DNA of 39,072 bases from an uncultured Treponema sp. (lineage in GTDB: Bacteria > Spirochaetota > Spirochaetia > Treponematales > Treponemataceae), in NCBI GenBank assembly GCA_934699065.1, contig CAKUWD010000004.1, positions 1 to 39,072 on the forward strand, given 5' to 3'. Below are positions 33,001 to 39,072 of this stretch, in pieces (within the stretch, counting starts at the first letter, position 1; each line of letters begins with the position of its first letter). Below the pieces are notes generated by a model. It was given only the letters and a program-made list of their open reading frames with translations. It ran no database searches and had not been told where the DNA came from. A program made the translations under genes and the position numbers.

Positions 33001-33423
33001 GCCGTAGCGGAAAGAAAGCTTTAGTTCTTCATTTATTTCTTCGAACCAGACTTCGGTGCCGGCTGTGTTTTTGTAAATATTACGGCTGATATTTTTTTCT
33101 GCAAGGCGGCGGAGGGCTGGGCTTGCGGCAAGGCTTGCAAATGGTTCCCACAAAACGGCCTTTTCGCCTTCGCCTGCGCGGATGGCGGTGTATGAGCCGG
33201 TGTAGCTTTTTGCATCGCTTACCTTATCTGCTGTGTAATAAGGAAAAATGGCATGGTCGCAATCTATGCGGCCGGCTGTAATTCCACCCTGTGACCAGCA
33301 GAAATTCCATATATCTGATGCAGAGGTGATTGTCATAAAGAAATCATCCATGTGATCGTAGTTTTCGATTTTGTAAAATTGTTCTCCATCGAGAGTGGTA
33401 AAGTAACCTTTTGTTGTTTTCAT
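30031..33423 (-). CDS. Beta-glucan phosphorylase (GH149/GH161/GH94-like) with EF-hand-like insert
   Basis: A 1130-residue cytoplasmic enzyme with the layout of large GH94-related phosphorylases: N-terminal beta-sandwich (1-300), helical linker, alpha/alpha barrel (about 440-950) and C-terminal beta part. ILNYEGNWRDIFQNWEALVW (459-478) and IGYWGDHQVIYL (524-535) match the oligoglucan phosphorylase group; acidic residues there are catalytic candidates. GH149 and GH161 act on beta-1,3-glucans and long GH94 members on beta-1,2-glucans; the GH16 neighbour favours beta-1,3. Phosphorolysis gives glucose 1-phosphate and saves ATP. Residues 397-408 (NADKDGFVNYGE) form a good EF-hand calcium loop, preceded by a degenerate one (about 360-371). 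Ribosome binding site GGAGG. It is divergent from the ABC importer. Confidence 0.75.
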   Translation of the reverse strand: MKTTKGYFTTLDGEQFYKIENYDHMDDFFMTITSASDIWNFCWSQGGITAGRIDCDHAIFPYYTADKVSDAKSYTGSYTAIRAGEGEKAVLWEPFASLAASPALRRLAEKNISRNIYKNTAGTEVWFEEINEELKLSFRYGWTSSAKYGLVKKSVITNLSDKEIKLQVLDGCRNILPACVTADFQNNNSVLLDAYKKTDLDAESSLVLFAVSSIVTDKAEPSEGLFANVSWFNTEDQLFLNPNSPLEFAENGNIKTMNVVKGKRPAAYICKSLSLSGASGQSSWYQVFDTRLDAAKIALLKKELKDRKKITAILEADIAEVKKLMEIYIGEADGFQETAETMTCVHHSENVMFNIMRGGFFANNGKINLGDFVKFVGQRNKALVELAEKAGTDARGNADKDGFVNYGELEASVQKFMNPQLSRLFYEYMPLTFSRRHGDPSRPWNRFNIHLRDNDGNPILNYEGNWRDIFQNWEALVWSYPQYIKNMTAKFLNAMTIEGFNPYRISREGIDWEIPEPDNPWAQIGYWGDHQVIYLQKLLEIYAKLNKSQLVAELGEKIYASSNVPYRIKSYKEISTDPRNTIYFDRELSNLLKEKSAEAGSDAKLVTDSGIAGQGNVALVTLATKLIQVVIAKMANFVPGGGIWLNTQRPEWNDANNALAGYGLSMVTLYYLHRFTSFLRNIFAESPSQNYKLPSAVADCFTNLGKLYSETDATKAATDSELRKTFTDKEGLIFEAERTALYNKGYGSNEKSIEKSELLSILDAILSHIKTTISLNRRDDGLYHAYNTMKIIEGTNGTDRMEIEYLQEMLEGQVAVLSAEILKPEEALNVLKALRASRMYESRQNSYMLYPNKELSEFEAKNCISVGDIKELNNLINKTGTSILYADCNDTFHFNGEFRNVRFLREFCEKLPEEKRPTAAELSALEALYEKTFNHQSFTGRSGTFYAYEGLGSIYWHMVSKLLLAAQENTFAAVKQGASDDLIKELTAAYYEVRSGIGFNKEAEVYGAFPADPYSHTPFQQGAKQPGMTGQVKEEVLTRWGELGLDIEDGCASFKPVILKKSEFFTEGQAAGTLRFTWCGTPVIYKLTNDSSAITVNGNRREGTSLSREETANLFARNGIIKEITVELSL

Positions 33424-33476
33424 AATTCCTCCAGAATTAGATTGTCGGTTTGAGCCCGATAATGAAGTTTCTGCTC

Positions 33477-33592
33477 ACTATCGAGTTTGCAGGAAACTCG
33501 CGGGGGCGTTGCGGGGGTGTCCCCCGCAGAGGGGGTAGCAGAAGACCGCAACGCGGGCTGGCGCGAGGGGGATTCTTCCCCCCCCTTTTTTC
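33477..33592. repeat. G+C-rich multi-hairpin block
   Basis: Contains CGAGTTT-GCAGG-AAACTCG, then TGCGGGGG-TGT-CCCCCGCA nested in GCGTTGCGG...CCGCAACGC, and a GGGGG/CCCCC pair at the right end. Its base composition is far from the A+T-rich flanks. It looks like an inserted non-coding element similar in style to the core of 3421-3589. Confidence 0.5.
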
Positions 33593-33642
33593 ATTTCTAA
33601 TCTAAAACTAAACCAAGATTTTTCATAAATCAATAAGAAGGT

Positions 33643-33704
33643 GGGTAAATTTCGGATAAAAACCGAAAAGTTTACACCTTTCTGAAAATTTACAAACTTT
33701 TCAG
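33643..33704. promoter_or_regulatory. Operator-like cluster upstream of the ABC importer
   Basis: Four related units: CCGAAATTTACCC (33655-33643, minus), CCGAAAAGTTTACACC (33663-33678), CTGAAAATTTACAAAC (33682-33697) and CTGAAAAGTTTGTAA (33704-33690, minus). They share C-Y-GAAAA-(G)-TTTACA and overlap the weak -35 of the permease promoter, a suitable place for a response regulator or LacI/AraC-type protein. Confidence 0.5.
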
Positions 33705-33750
33705 ATATTGAAAGTGCCTCTATACTCCAAAATGTAAGCGAGGTACTGTC

Positions 33751-34722
33751 ATGAAACAGAAAAACAATGAATTGCCTTTGATTCCAAAAAAAAGTTTTTG
33801 GGTAAGACTGCGTGAAGAAAAATATCTTCAGGTAATGGCACTTCTTGGAATCGTCTGGATGCTTATTTTTAATTACATCCCTATGTACGGAATTCTGATT
33901 GCTTTCAAGAAAAACTTTTTTATTACTACTCCATTGTTCAGCAAGAAATTTTTTACAACTCCATGGGCAGATCATCATGGATTCCAGCATTTCTTGAATT
34001 TCTTTAAGGATGAAGAATTTTTCAATGTAATGGCAAATACATTGGGAATCAGCATTTTGAAATTGATTTTCAATTTTACTCTTCCGATTGTTTTTGCACT
34101 TCTTTTGAATGAAGTTCGTAATGTGAAATTTAAGAAGGCTGTGCAGACTATTACTTACATGCCTCATTTTCTTTCATGGGTTGTTCTTGGTGGTATTCTT
34201 ACTACCTGGCTTGGAGAGGGCGGACTTTTTAATGAGCTGCTTATTAAGATGGGTATTCTGGATGAAGGGGTTGCTTTCCTTGCTTATCCTAAATATTTCT
34301 GGGGTATTACTGTAATTTCAGATTTATGGAAGGAGCTGGGCTGGTCTGCAATTATTTACCTTGCAGCAATTTCCGGAATTGATCAGGAAATGTATGAGGC
34401 TGCTAAGGTTGATGGTGCCAGCCGCTGGAAGCAGATCTGGACAATTACCCTTCCTTCGATTGCACCTACTGTAACTATTATGTTTATTCTTGCTGTTGGT
34501 GGTCTTTTGAATACTAACTTTGATCAGATCCTGGTTTTGAATAATCCGTTGAATGCACCACGAAGTAATGTACTTGATATTTTTGTTTACCAGACTGCTA
34601 TGCGTGGTATGAGATATTCGTATGCTTCGGCAATTGGTTTGTTTAAGTCGGTTATTGCTTTCATTCTGCTTTTCATTGCAAACCAGGTTACTAAGAAGTT
34701 AAACGACACTTCATTGTTCTAG
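33751..34722 (+). CDS. CUT1 ABC transporter permease (LplB type)
   Basis: A 323-residue inner-membrane permease with about six helices, starting with a short basic N-terminus and the LplB-like IVWMLIFNYIPMYGILIAFK. The EAA loop that contacts the ATPase is EMYEAAKVDGASRWKQIWTI (about 213-232). It pairs with the next permease and the binding lipoprotein to import oligosaccharides, here probably beta-glucan fragments given the neighbouring enzymes. The ATPase is not encoded in the window, as is common for this transporter type, which shares a general ATPase (MsmK/UgpC). The ribosome binding site GCGAGG precedes the ATG. It is divergent from the phosphorylase gene across a regulatory gap. Confidence 0.9.
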   Translation: MKQKNNELPLIPKKSFWVRLREEKYLQVMALLGIVWMLIFNYIPMYGILIAFKKNFFITTPLFSKKFFTTPWADHHGFQHFLNFFKDEEFFNVMANTLGISILKLIFNFTLPIVFALLLNEVRNVKFKKAVQTITYMPHFLSWVVLGGILTTWLGEGGLFNELLIKMGILDEGVAFLAYPKYFWGITVISDLWKELGWSAIIYLAAISGIDQEMYEAAKVDGASRWKQIWTITLPSIAPTVTIMFILAVGGLLNTNFDQILVLNNPLNAPRSNVLDIFVYQTAMRGMRYSYASAIGLFKSVIAFILLFIANQVTKKLNDTSLF

Positions 34723-34734
34723 GAGGAAATGAAA

Positions 34735-35619
34735 ATGGCACATTCAAGACTTAATAAAATTTCAATCGGTGATGTCATTATTGGTTCGATAATGGTTTTG
34801 CTATGTTTCATTGCGCTCTATCCGGTCTGGTACACTATTATCATTTCGTTTAATGATGCGAACGATGCTCTTCGTGGTCATATTTACTGGTGGCCAAGAA
34901 AGTTCAGCCTTCAGAGTTATAAGACGGTTTTCCAGGATAACACAATTATCCGTGCATTTATGATTACTGTTCTTCGAACTGTGATTGGTACTGTAACCAG
35001 CGTTTTCTTTACTGCAATGGTTGGATACGCTTTTTCTAAAAAGCACATTATGGGAAATAAGGTTTATACAATCATCGGAACTATCACAATGTTCTTTGGT
35101 GGTGGTTTGATTCCTTACTTCATTACGTTGAAGAACCTTGGTCTTTATGACAACTTTCTGGTTTACATTATTCCAAGCTTGTTCAACTTTTATAACATGA
35201 TAATCTTCATGTCTTTCTTCCGCGGGCTTCCTGCTGGGCTCGAAGAATCTGCTAAGCTCGACGGTGCAAACGACATGCTGATTTTTATAAAAATTATACT
35301 CCCTTTATCTATGCCGGTAATTGCAACAATTGCTTTGTTCAATGGAGTAGGTCACTGGAACGATTATTTTGCCGGAGTTATGTACATCAATAAATCTGAA
35401 TTACAGCCGATTCAAACCTACCTGTATCGTGTTGTAGCCAGTGCTTCTGCTTCAAAAGCAGTTGTTGCAATGCCTGCCGGCGTTTCTGCTCAGCAGGTAA
35501 GCTCACAGTCGGTTCGCCTTGCAACTATGGTTGTCACGACTTTTCCTATCATGTGTGTCTACCCCTTCCTGCAGAAATACTTTGTAAAGGGAATGTTGAT
35601 TGGGTCTATAAAAGGTTAG
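34735..35619 (+). CDS. CUT1 ABC transporter permease (YtcP/LplC type)
   Basis: The second permease of the importer, about 294 residues from ATG 34735. That start is 8 nt from a strong AGGAGG site; the ATG at 34729 is only 2 nt from it and is rejected. Typical features are GSIMVLLCFIALYPVWYTIIISFNDA near the N-terminus, six membrane helices and an EAA loop EESAKLDGANDMLIFIKIIL. It heterodimerises with the upstream permease, whose gene ends 12 bp before it. Its C-terminus (KYFVKGMLIGSIKG) is characteristic of the family. A 178-bp gap with several hairpins separates it from the binding-protein gene. Confidence 0.9.
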   Translation: MAHSRLNKISIGDVIIGSIMVLLCFIALYPVWYTIIISFNDANDALRGHIYWWPRKFSLQSYKTVFQDNTIIRAFMITVLRTVIGTVTSVFFTAMVGYAFSKKHIMGNKVYTIIGTITMFFGGGLIPYFITLKNLGLYDNFLVYIIPSLFNFYNMIIFMSFFRGLPAGLEESAKLDGANDMLIFIKIILPLSMPVIATIALFNGVGHWNDYFAGVMYINKSELQPIQTYLYRVVASASASKAVVAMPAGVSAQQVSSQSVRLATMVVTTFPIMCVYPFLQKYFVKGMLIGSIKG

Positions 35620-35622
35620 CAG

Positions 35623-35757
35623 CAAAATCCGAGCAGTGGCGCAGGATTTTGTACGCTTGAATACGTCGAGTCAAGGCACGCTCACGCTTAAAGCCTTGAC
35701 TTCGCCGTTTTGAGGGGTTTGTAATAAACCCTCAATCAAAAGCAACGCGAAGCGTTG
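35623..35757 (+). repeat. Four successive stem-loops between permease and binding-protein genes
   Basis: In order: CAAAATCC/GGATTTTG (35623-35651), GTCAAGGC/GCCTTGAC (35670-35700), TGAGGGGTTT/AAACCCTCA (35711-35734, one bulge) and CAACGC-GAA-GCGTTG (35743-35757). None has a terminator T run. They could protect or process the mRNA so that the binding protein is made in excess of the permeases, as known for other sugar importers. Confidence 0.65.
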
Positions 35758-35797
35758 GTAACTTACTTTTAGCACATATTTATAGGAGGAAATAAAT

Positions 35798-37432
35798 ATG
35801 AAAAAAATTAAGGTAGTAGCATTAGGTTTTGCTATGGTTGCTGCAATGTCTCTTATTGGTTGCAGTAAGAAAGAAACTGTTGCTAAAGTAGATGCTAAAG
35901 CATCAAAAGATGTAGCAGGCTGGAAAGCAAATGCTGATAAACCAATCAAACTTGACTGGTACATTAACTTCAGCTGGTTTGCACGTCATTGGGGTGACTC
36001 AAAGGTTTCTAAGTACATTACACAGAAAACTGGTGTAGATGTAAACTTTATTGTTCCTGCTGGAAATGAAGCAGAAAAATTGAATGCTATGATTGCTGGT
36101 GATGCACTTCCAGATCTTATCACATTGGGATGGTGGGAAGGTCAGATTCCTATGATGATTGATGCAGGTCTTCTTTATTCTTTGGATGAACTTGCTGATC
36201 AGTATGATCCATACTTCTGGAAGGTTACAGACCCTGTAAAGGTTGGCTGGTACCGCCAGGCTGATGGTCACATCTATGGATATCCAAACGCATCTTATAC
36301 TTCTACAGACTACGAAAAGTATCAGGGTAAACTTACTTCAAACGAAACTTTTCTTGTTCGTAAAGATATGTATGAAGCTATCGGAAGCCCAGACATGACA
36401 ACTCCAGAGGGATTCCTTGGTGCACTCCGTGCTGCAAAGGCTAAGTTCCCGACAGTAAACGGACAGTCACTTATTCCATTCGGAACAAACGAATTTGGTG
36501 ATACAGGTTGTTCACAGCTCCAGGGATATCTTTCTCACTTTCTTGCAATTGCTCCAGAAAAGGATGGTAAATTCGTAAATGCTGACCTCGGTCTTACAGA
36601 TGATCCAGAGTATATCCGCTGGATGAAGATGTTCCGTCAGGCTCACGAAGAAGGTCTCTTTGCTACAGACGTATTCGTAGACAAGAGAAGCCAGATTGAA
36701 GAGAAGGCAGCTCAGGGCCGCTACTTCTGTATGCTCTATCAGAACTGGGATATGCAGGCTCCACAGAACGCTCTTTATGCACGTGATCCAAACTCTATCT
36801 ACATTGCTGTAGATGGTCCAAAGAACTCTAAGGGTGATGATCCTGTTCTCGCTGGTGGTGGTATTGCAGGTTGGACAGTAACTTTGATTTCTAAGAACTG
36901 TAAAGATCCAGCTCGTGCTATTCAGTTCCTTTCTTACCTTATTTCAGAAGAAGGTCAGATGGATACAAACTTCGGTATCGAAGGTGAAACATACACAATC
37001 GAAAACGGAGTTCCAAAGCTTACAAAAGAAGTTGCTGATCTTGATAAGAACGACAAGAACAAGCAGGAAACAGATATTGGTGTTCAGTACACATACTGGA
37101 TGTTGATGGATACAGCTTGGCAGGCACAGTTTGGTGCTGACTATGCTCCTTCTCTTGAACAGCCACAGCTTTGGACACGTCCATATGTACACTCATATGC
37201 AGCATACGACGGACTTACACTTCCTGTTGGATCTGATGAACAGCTGATTTACGAAGACATCCAGCGCCGCTGGGGTAAGGTTCTTCCACAGTTGATTCGT
37301 GCGAAGTCTGAAGCTGATTTTGACAAGATTGTTGCAGACTTCAATCAGTATAAGAAAGACAAGGGAGTTGATAAGGTTATCGATGCTCAGTCTAAGCTTA
37401 TGAATATCAACAAGAAGAAACTTGGTATGTAG
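35798..37432 (+). CDS. Oligosaccharide-binding lipoprotein of the ABC importer
   Basis: A 544-residue extracellular solute-binding protein of the LplA/YtcQ type (family 1). The signal peptide ends in lipobox LIGC with Cys22 as the lipid-modified residue, followed by SKKE. The body shows the usual features: KLDWYINFSWF at the start, AEKLNAMIAGDALPDLITLGWWEGQ and GIAGWTVTLISKNCKDPARAIQFLSYL. Codon use is more biased (AAG, CTC, GGT) than in the permeases, consistent with high expression. A strong AGGAGG site precedes the ATG. It should capture sugars outside and deliver them to the two permeases. The ligand is inferred from neighbours to be beta-glucan oligosaccharides. Confidence 0.92.
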   Translation: MKKIKVVALGFAMVAAMSLIGCSKKETVAKVDAKASKDVAGWKANADKPIKLDWYINFSWFARHWGDSKVSKYITQKTGVDVNFIVPAGNEAEKLNAMIAGDALPDLITLGWWEGQIPMMIDAGLLYSLDELADQYDPYFWKVTDPVKVGWYRQADGHIYGYPNASYTSTDYEKYQGKLTSNETFLVRKDMYEAIGSPDMTTPEGFLGALRAAKAKFPTVNGQSLIPFGTNEFGDTGCSQLQGYLSHFLAIAPEKDGKFVNADLGLTDDPEYIRWMKMFRQAHEEGLFATDVFVDKRSQIEEKAAQGRYFCMLYQNWDMQAPQNALYARDPNSIYIAVDGPKNSKGDDPVLAGGGIAGWTVTLISKNCKDPARAIQFLSYLISEEGQMDTNFGIEGETYTIENGVPKLTKEVADLDKNDKNKQETDIGVQYTYWMLMDTAWQAQFGADYAPSLEQPQLWTRPYVHSYAAYDGLTLPVGSDEQLIYEDIQRRWGKVLPQLIRAKSEADFDKIVADFNQYKKDKGVDKVIDAQSKLMNINKKKLGM

Positions 37433-37445
37433 TTAAATCTATAAC

Positions 37446-37525
37446 GGTGGTTTCGATACGACTTCTTACGAAGTCTACTCAACCACCGGTGGTTGAGTGA
37501 TGCAAAGCATCGTATCGAAACCACC
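37446..37525. repeat. GGTGGTT-type palindromic repeats, copies C1 and C2 head to head
   Basis: C1 (37446-37487) runs GGTGGTTTCGATAC ... ACTCAACCACC around an inner hairpin GACTTC-TTAC-GAAGTC. C2 (37488-37525) is the same element on the other strand, with a different inner hairpin, GATGC-AAA-GCATC. The outer arms match copies A and B; the inner part is longer. It lies after the binding-protein gene, which has no other visible terminator. Confidence 0.8.
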
Positions 37526-37607
37526 AAAACATTGCGGTCATTGTTACGGCCAGTGACCACATATGGGAAATTCGACAATACGGGGTTTATCATATAAAAT
37601 GATAGGG

Positions 37608-39072
37608 ATGAACTTTTCACAAAAATTAGTTTTTGCCTACACCTGTATTGTCGTAATTCCCCTTTTTATTTTAGTAATAACTGCAATGGGCTTTATTCGT
37701 AGTTCGCGTGTAGAAGAACTCGAAGCAAACAGTGAAGGCCTTTTGCAGGAAAATTACGAAATAGTACAAAAAAATATAGAATCCTTCAGCCTTTTTGAAC
37801 AGCTTGTAAATAGTAACGGAAGGCTGACTCTTTTTTTTACAATTCCAGAACGAAGTAACGAAGAAGAAATCATCGATACAATGATTTCAGAAACTACAAT
37901 GCTGGAGAGAACTCTTGAGACAGTTCCAAATATTTACGGGCTTAGAGTTTTCAGTGATAATCCGATGGTGCCGGAACGCTGGCCAATCTTTATGAATTCT
38001 TCGCGAACAAATCTTTCTCAATTAAAAAGATGGGAATATGGATATACAGCTGATTATTTTGGAAATCTTGGATCGCTGAAATATGAATCAGTTTGTTCAA
38101 CAAGAAGACTGGAAAAAAATCATCGTGAAATCGGTTATATACAGATTGCCATGAAGACTAGTGATTTTTTTCCTTTCCTCTTTAAGAAAATAAATGAGTT
38201 TAATGATGATTATGCCTTCCGCGAAGTTCTGAACAAAGAAACAATGCAGATGGAACTTATTCCGATTACTAATGATATTATAAAAGCTTCTCAGGCACCA
38301 CTAAGTCCGGAACTTTTTGAGGAATTTTATAAAACTGTTTACAGACGTAAGCATGGCGAGTTTTCAAGTTTTGGACGTGTCAGACTAAGGCATAAAAATG
38401 ATGTCCGCTATTCTAGCTGGATTCGTGTTCCGGATATGGATATCATTTTATTGCATACCTGTTCATCAGAGGAAATCCAGAAAAGTCTTATGTTAATTCA
38501 ATCAGGAATTCTTGTAGGACTTTTGCTGACAGTTTTTCTTTTGTATTTTCTTGTACGCTATCTGACTTCAAGATTGATGGGAAGAGTTTACAATCTTATA
38601 AGCGGAATGAAGCAGGTGCAGGGAGGAAATCTTGTTGCACAAATTGCAGTGACAGGAACAGATGAAGTTACTGAAGCCCAAAGAACTTTTAATCAGATGA
38701 CAGAACAGCTTCGTAGTCAAATTGAAGAAATAAAGAAAGAACAACAATTAATTGCTGATACAGAAATGAAGGCAATGCAGAATCAGATAAATGCTCACTT
38801 TCTTTATAATGCCCTTGAAACAATAAAAATGCAGGCTGTTATCGCCGGTGAAACAGATGTTGAAGAAAGTATAAATGTTCTGGGAAAACTAATGCACTAT
38901 TGTCTGCGCTGGCGTGTTCATACAGTTAAACTTGAAGAGGAAGTAGATTACATCCGCTCTTATGTTTATCTTTTAAATATCCGAAATGATTATGTTATTT
39001 CTCTTGAGACCGAGATTAGTCCGGAGTGGGAAACAATTGCGATTCCAAAAATGAGTCTTCAGCCTCTTGTTG
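37608..39072 (+). CDS. YesM-type sensor histidine kinase, C-terminus cut by window edge
   Basis: An open frame runs from ATG 37608 (alternative ATG 37599) to the right edge, 488 codons without a stop. It shows a membrane helix (about 9-30), an extracytoplasmic sensor part of about 260 residues, a second helix (about 300-325), HAMP (SRLMGRVYNLISGMKQVQGG), coiled coil and a histidine kinase domain of the YesM/LytS class. The phosphoacceptor box is NQINAHFLYNALE with His397; the family usually has NPHF, so Ala replaces Pro. The end reaches IPKMSLQPLV, just before the N box. Such kinases pair with AraC-type response regulators and control sugar importers like the one just upstream; the partner should lie beyond the window. 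Confidence 0.88.
   Translation, partial: MNFSQKLVFAYTCIVVIPLFILVITAMGFIRSSRVEELEANSEGLLQENYEIVQKNIESFSLFEQLVNSNGRLTLFFTIPERSNEEEIIDTMISETTMLERTLETVPNIYGLRVFSDNPMVPERWPIFMNSSRTNLSQLKRWEYGYTADYFGNLGSLKYESVCSTRRLEKNHREIGYIQIAMKTSDFFPFLFKKINEFNDDYAFREVLNKETMQMELIPITNDIIKASQAPLSPELFEEFYKTVYRRKHGEFSSFGRVRLRHKNDVRYSSWIRVPDMDIILLHTCSSEEIQKSLMLIQSGILVGLLLTVFLLYFLVRYLTSRLMGRVYNLISGMKQVQGGNLVAQIAVTGTDEVTEAQRTFNQMTEQLRSQIEEIKKEQQLIADTEMKAMQNQINAHFLYNALETIKMQAVIAGETDVEESINVLGKLMHYCLRWRVHTVKLEEEVDYIRSYVYLLNIRNDYVISLETEISPEWETIAIPKMSLQPLV

Larger units (their letters stand above)
33424..33750. other. Divergent regulatory region of the glucan locus (327 bp, no gene)
   Basis: The gap between the phosphorylase gene (minus) and the first permease gene (plus). 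It holds a G+C-rich, strongly palindromic block (33477-33592), an operator-like cluster of four related units (33643-33704) and a weak promoter for the permease (TTTTCA at 33698-33703, 17 bp, TATACT at 33721-33726). A minus-strand frame crosses it, but it has no ribosome binding site or family match and is not accepted as a gene. Confidence 0.6.

Noticed and set aside
33478..34167. Long minus-strand open frame (229 codons) across the divergent gap and the first permease gene
   Set aside because: It lies mostly antisense to a clear permease gene, has no ribosome binding site, and its other end is in the G+C-rich palindromic block; the protein resembles no family.
35671..35964. Minus-strand frame over the four stem-loops
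   Set aside because: It is antisense to the start of the binding-protein gene and made of hairpin sequence; no family resemblance.
37446..37525. CRISPR repeat-like array
   Set aside because: The repeats are two inverted copies of a palindromic element without regular spacers or cas genes.

Overview
The window looks like chromosomal DNA of a host-associated, fermentative spirochaete, most likely Treponema or a close relative. That placement is inferred from moderate-to-low G+C, gene content (PPDK, QueH, c-di-GMP enzymes, a methyl-accepting chemotaxis protein, CUT1 sugar importer, many carbohydrate-active enzymes) and relaxed lipoboxes; no rRNA or tRNA is present to settle it. About 26 protein genes were found, two cut by the window edges. 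No tRNA, rRNA, CRISPR array, prophage or transposase gene was recognised.

Layout. 1-620: a divergent peroxide-stress pair, the N-terminus of a glutathione-peroxidase-like gene and an OhrR-type MarR repressor, with two palindromic operators between them. 700-3400: a GAF-GGDEF protein convergent with a DUF2130 protein. 3421-3589: a MITE-like inverted repeat with outward-facing TATAAT hexamers at its tips. 3596-5987: tightly packed FMN_bind-like protein, QueH and N-acetylglutamate synthase. 6064-8657: cytoplasmic CE2-like acetylesterase convergent with a GH26-like enzyme. 8756-13499: a large membrane sensor (ECF-S-like membrane domain, beta-propeller, Y_Y_Y domain, HD-GYP) followed by a BMP-family binding protein. 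13609-16377: highly expressed-looking PPDK with a histone-like Lys/Ala tail. 16474-19264: DUF4932 lipoprotein plus S41 peptidase. 19458-22255: pyrF and a fused pyrK-pyrD. 22394-25255: secreted SGNH hydrolase and an aromatic amino acid (histidine) ammonia-lyase.

25322 to the right edge reads as a beta-glucan utilisation locus. A GH16 laminarinase-type lipoprotein would cut glucan outside. Two CUT1 permeases and a lipoprotein binding protein would import oligosaccharides (the ATPase is not here). A cytoplasmic GH30 and a 1130-residue GH149/GH161/GH94-like phosphorylase would break them down inside. A YesM-type sensor kinase, truncated by the window edge, and a methyl-accepting chemotaxis protein lie in the same stretch. 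The substrate (beta-1,3/1,6-glucan) is inferred from the enzyme families.

The most distinctive non-coding feature is a set of dispersed short palindromes. One family (GGTGGTTTCGA...CTCAACCACC) occurs between genes and also in frame inside pyrK. A second (ATTCYGRA-ACAAG-TTCRGRAT) shows base-pair-preserving changes between copies. Several genes lack a Shine-Dalgarno sequence and have a -10-like hexamer 6-8 bp before the ATG, suggesting leaderless transcripts.
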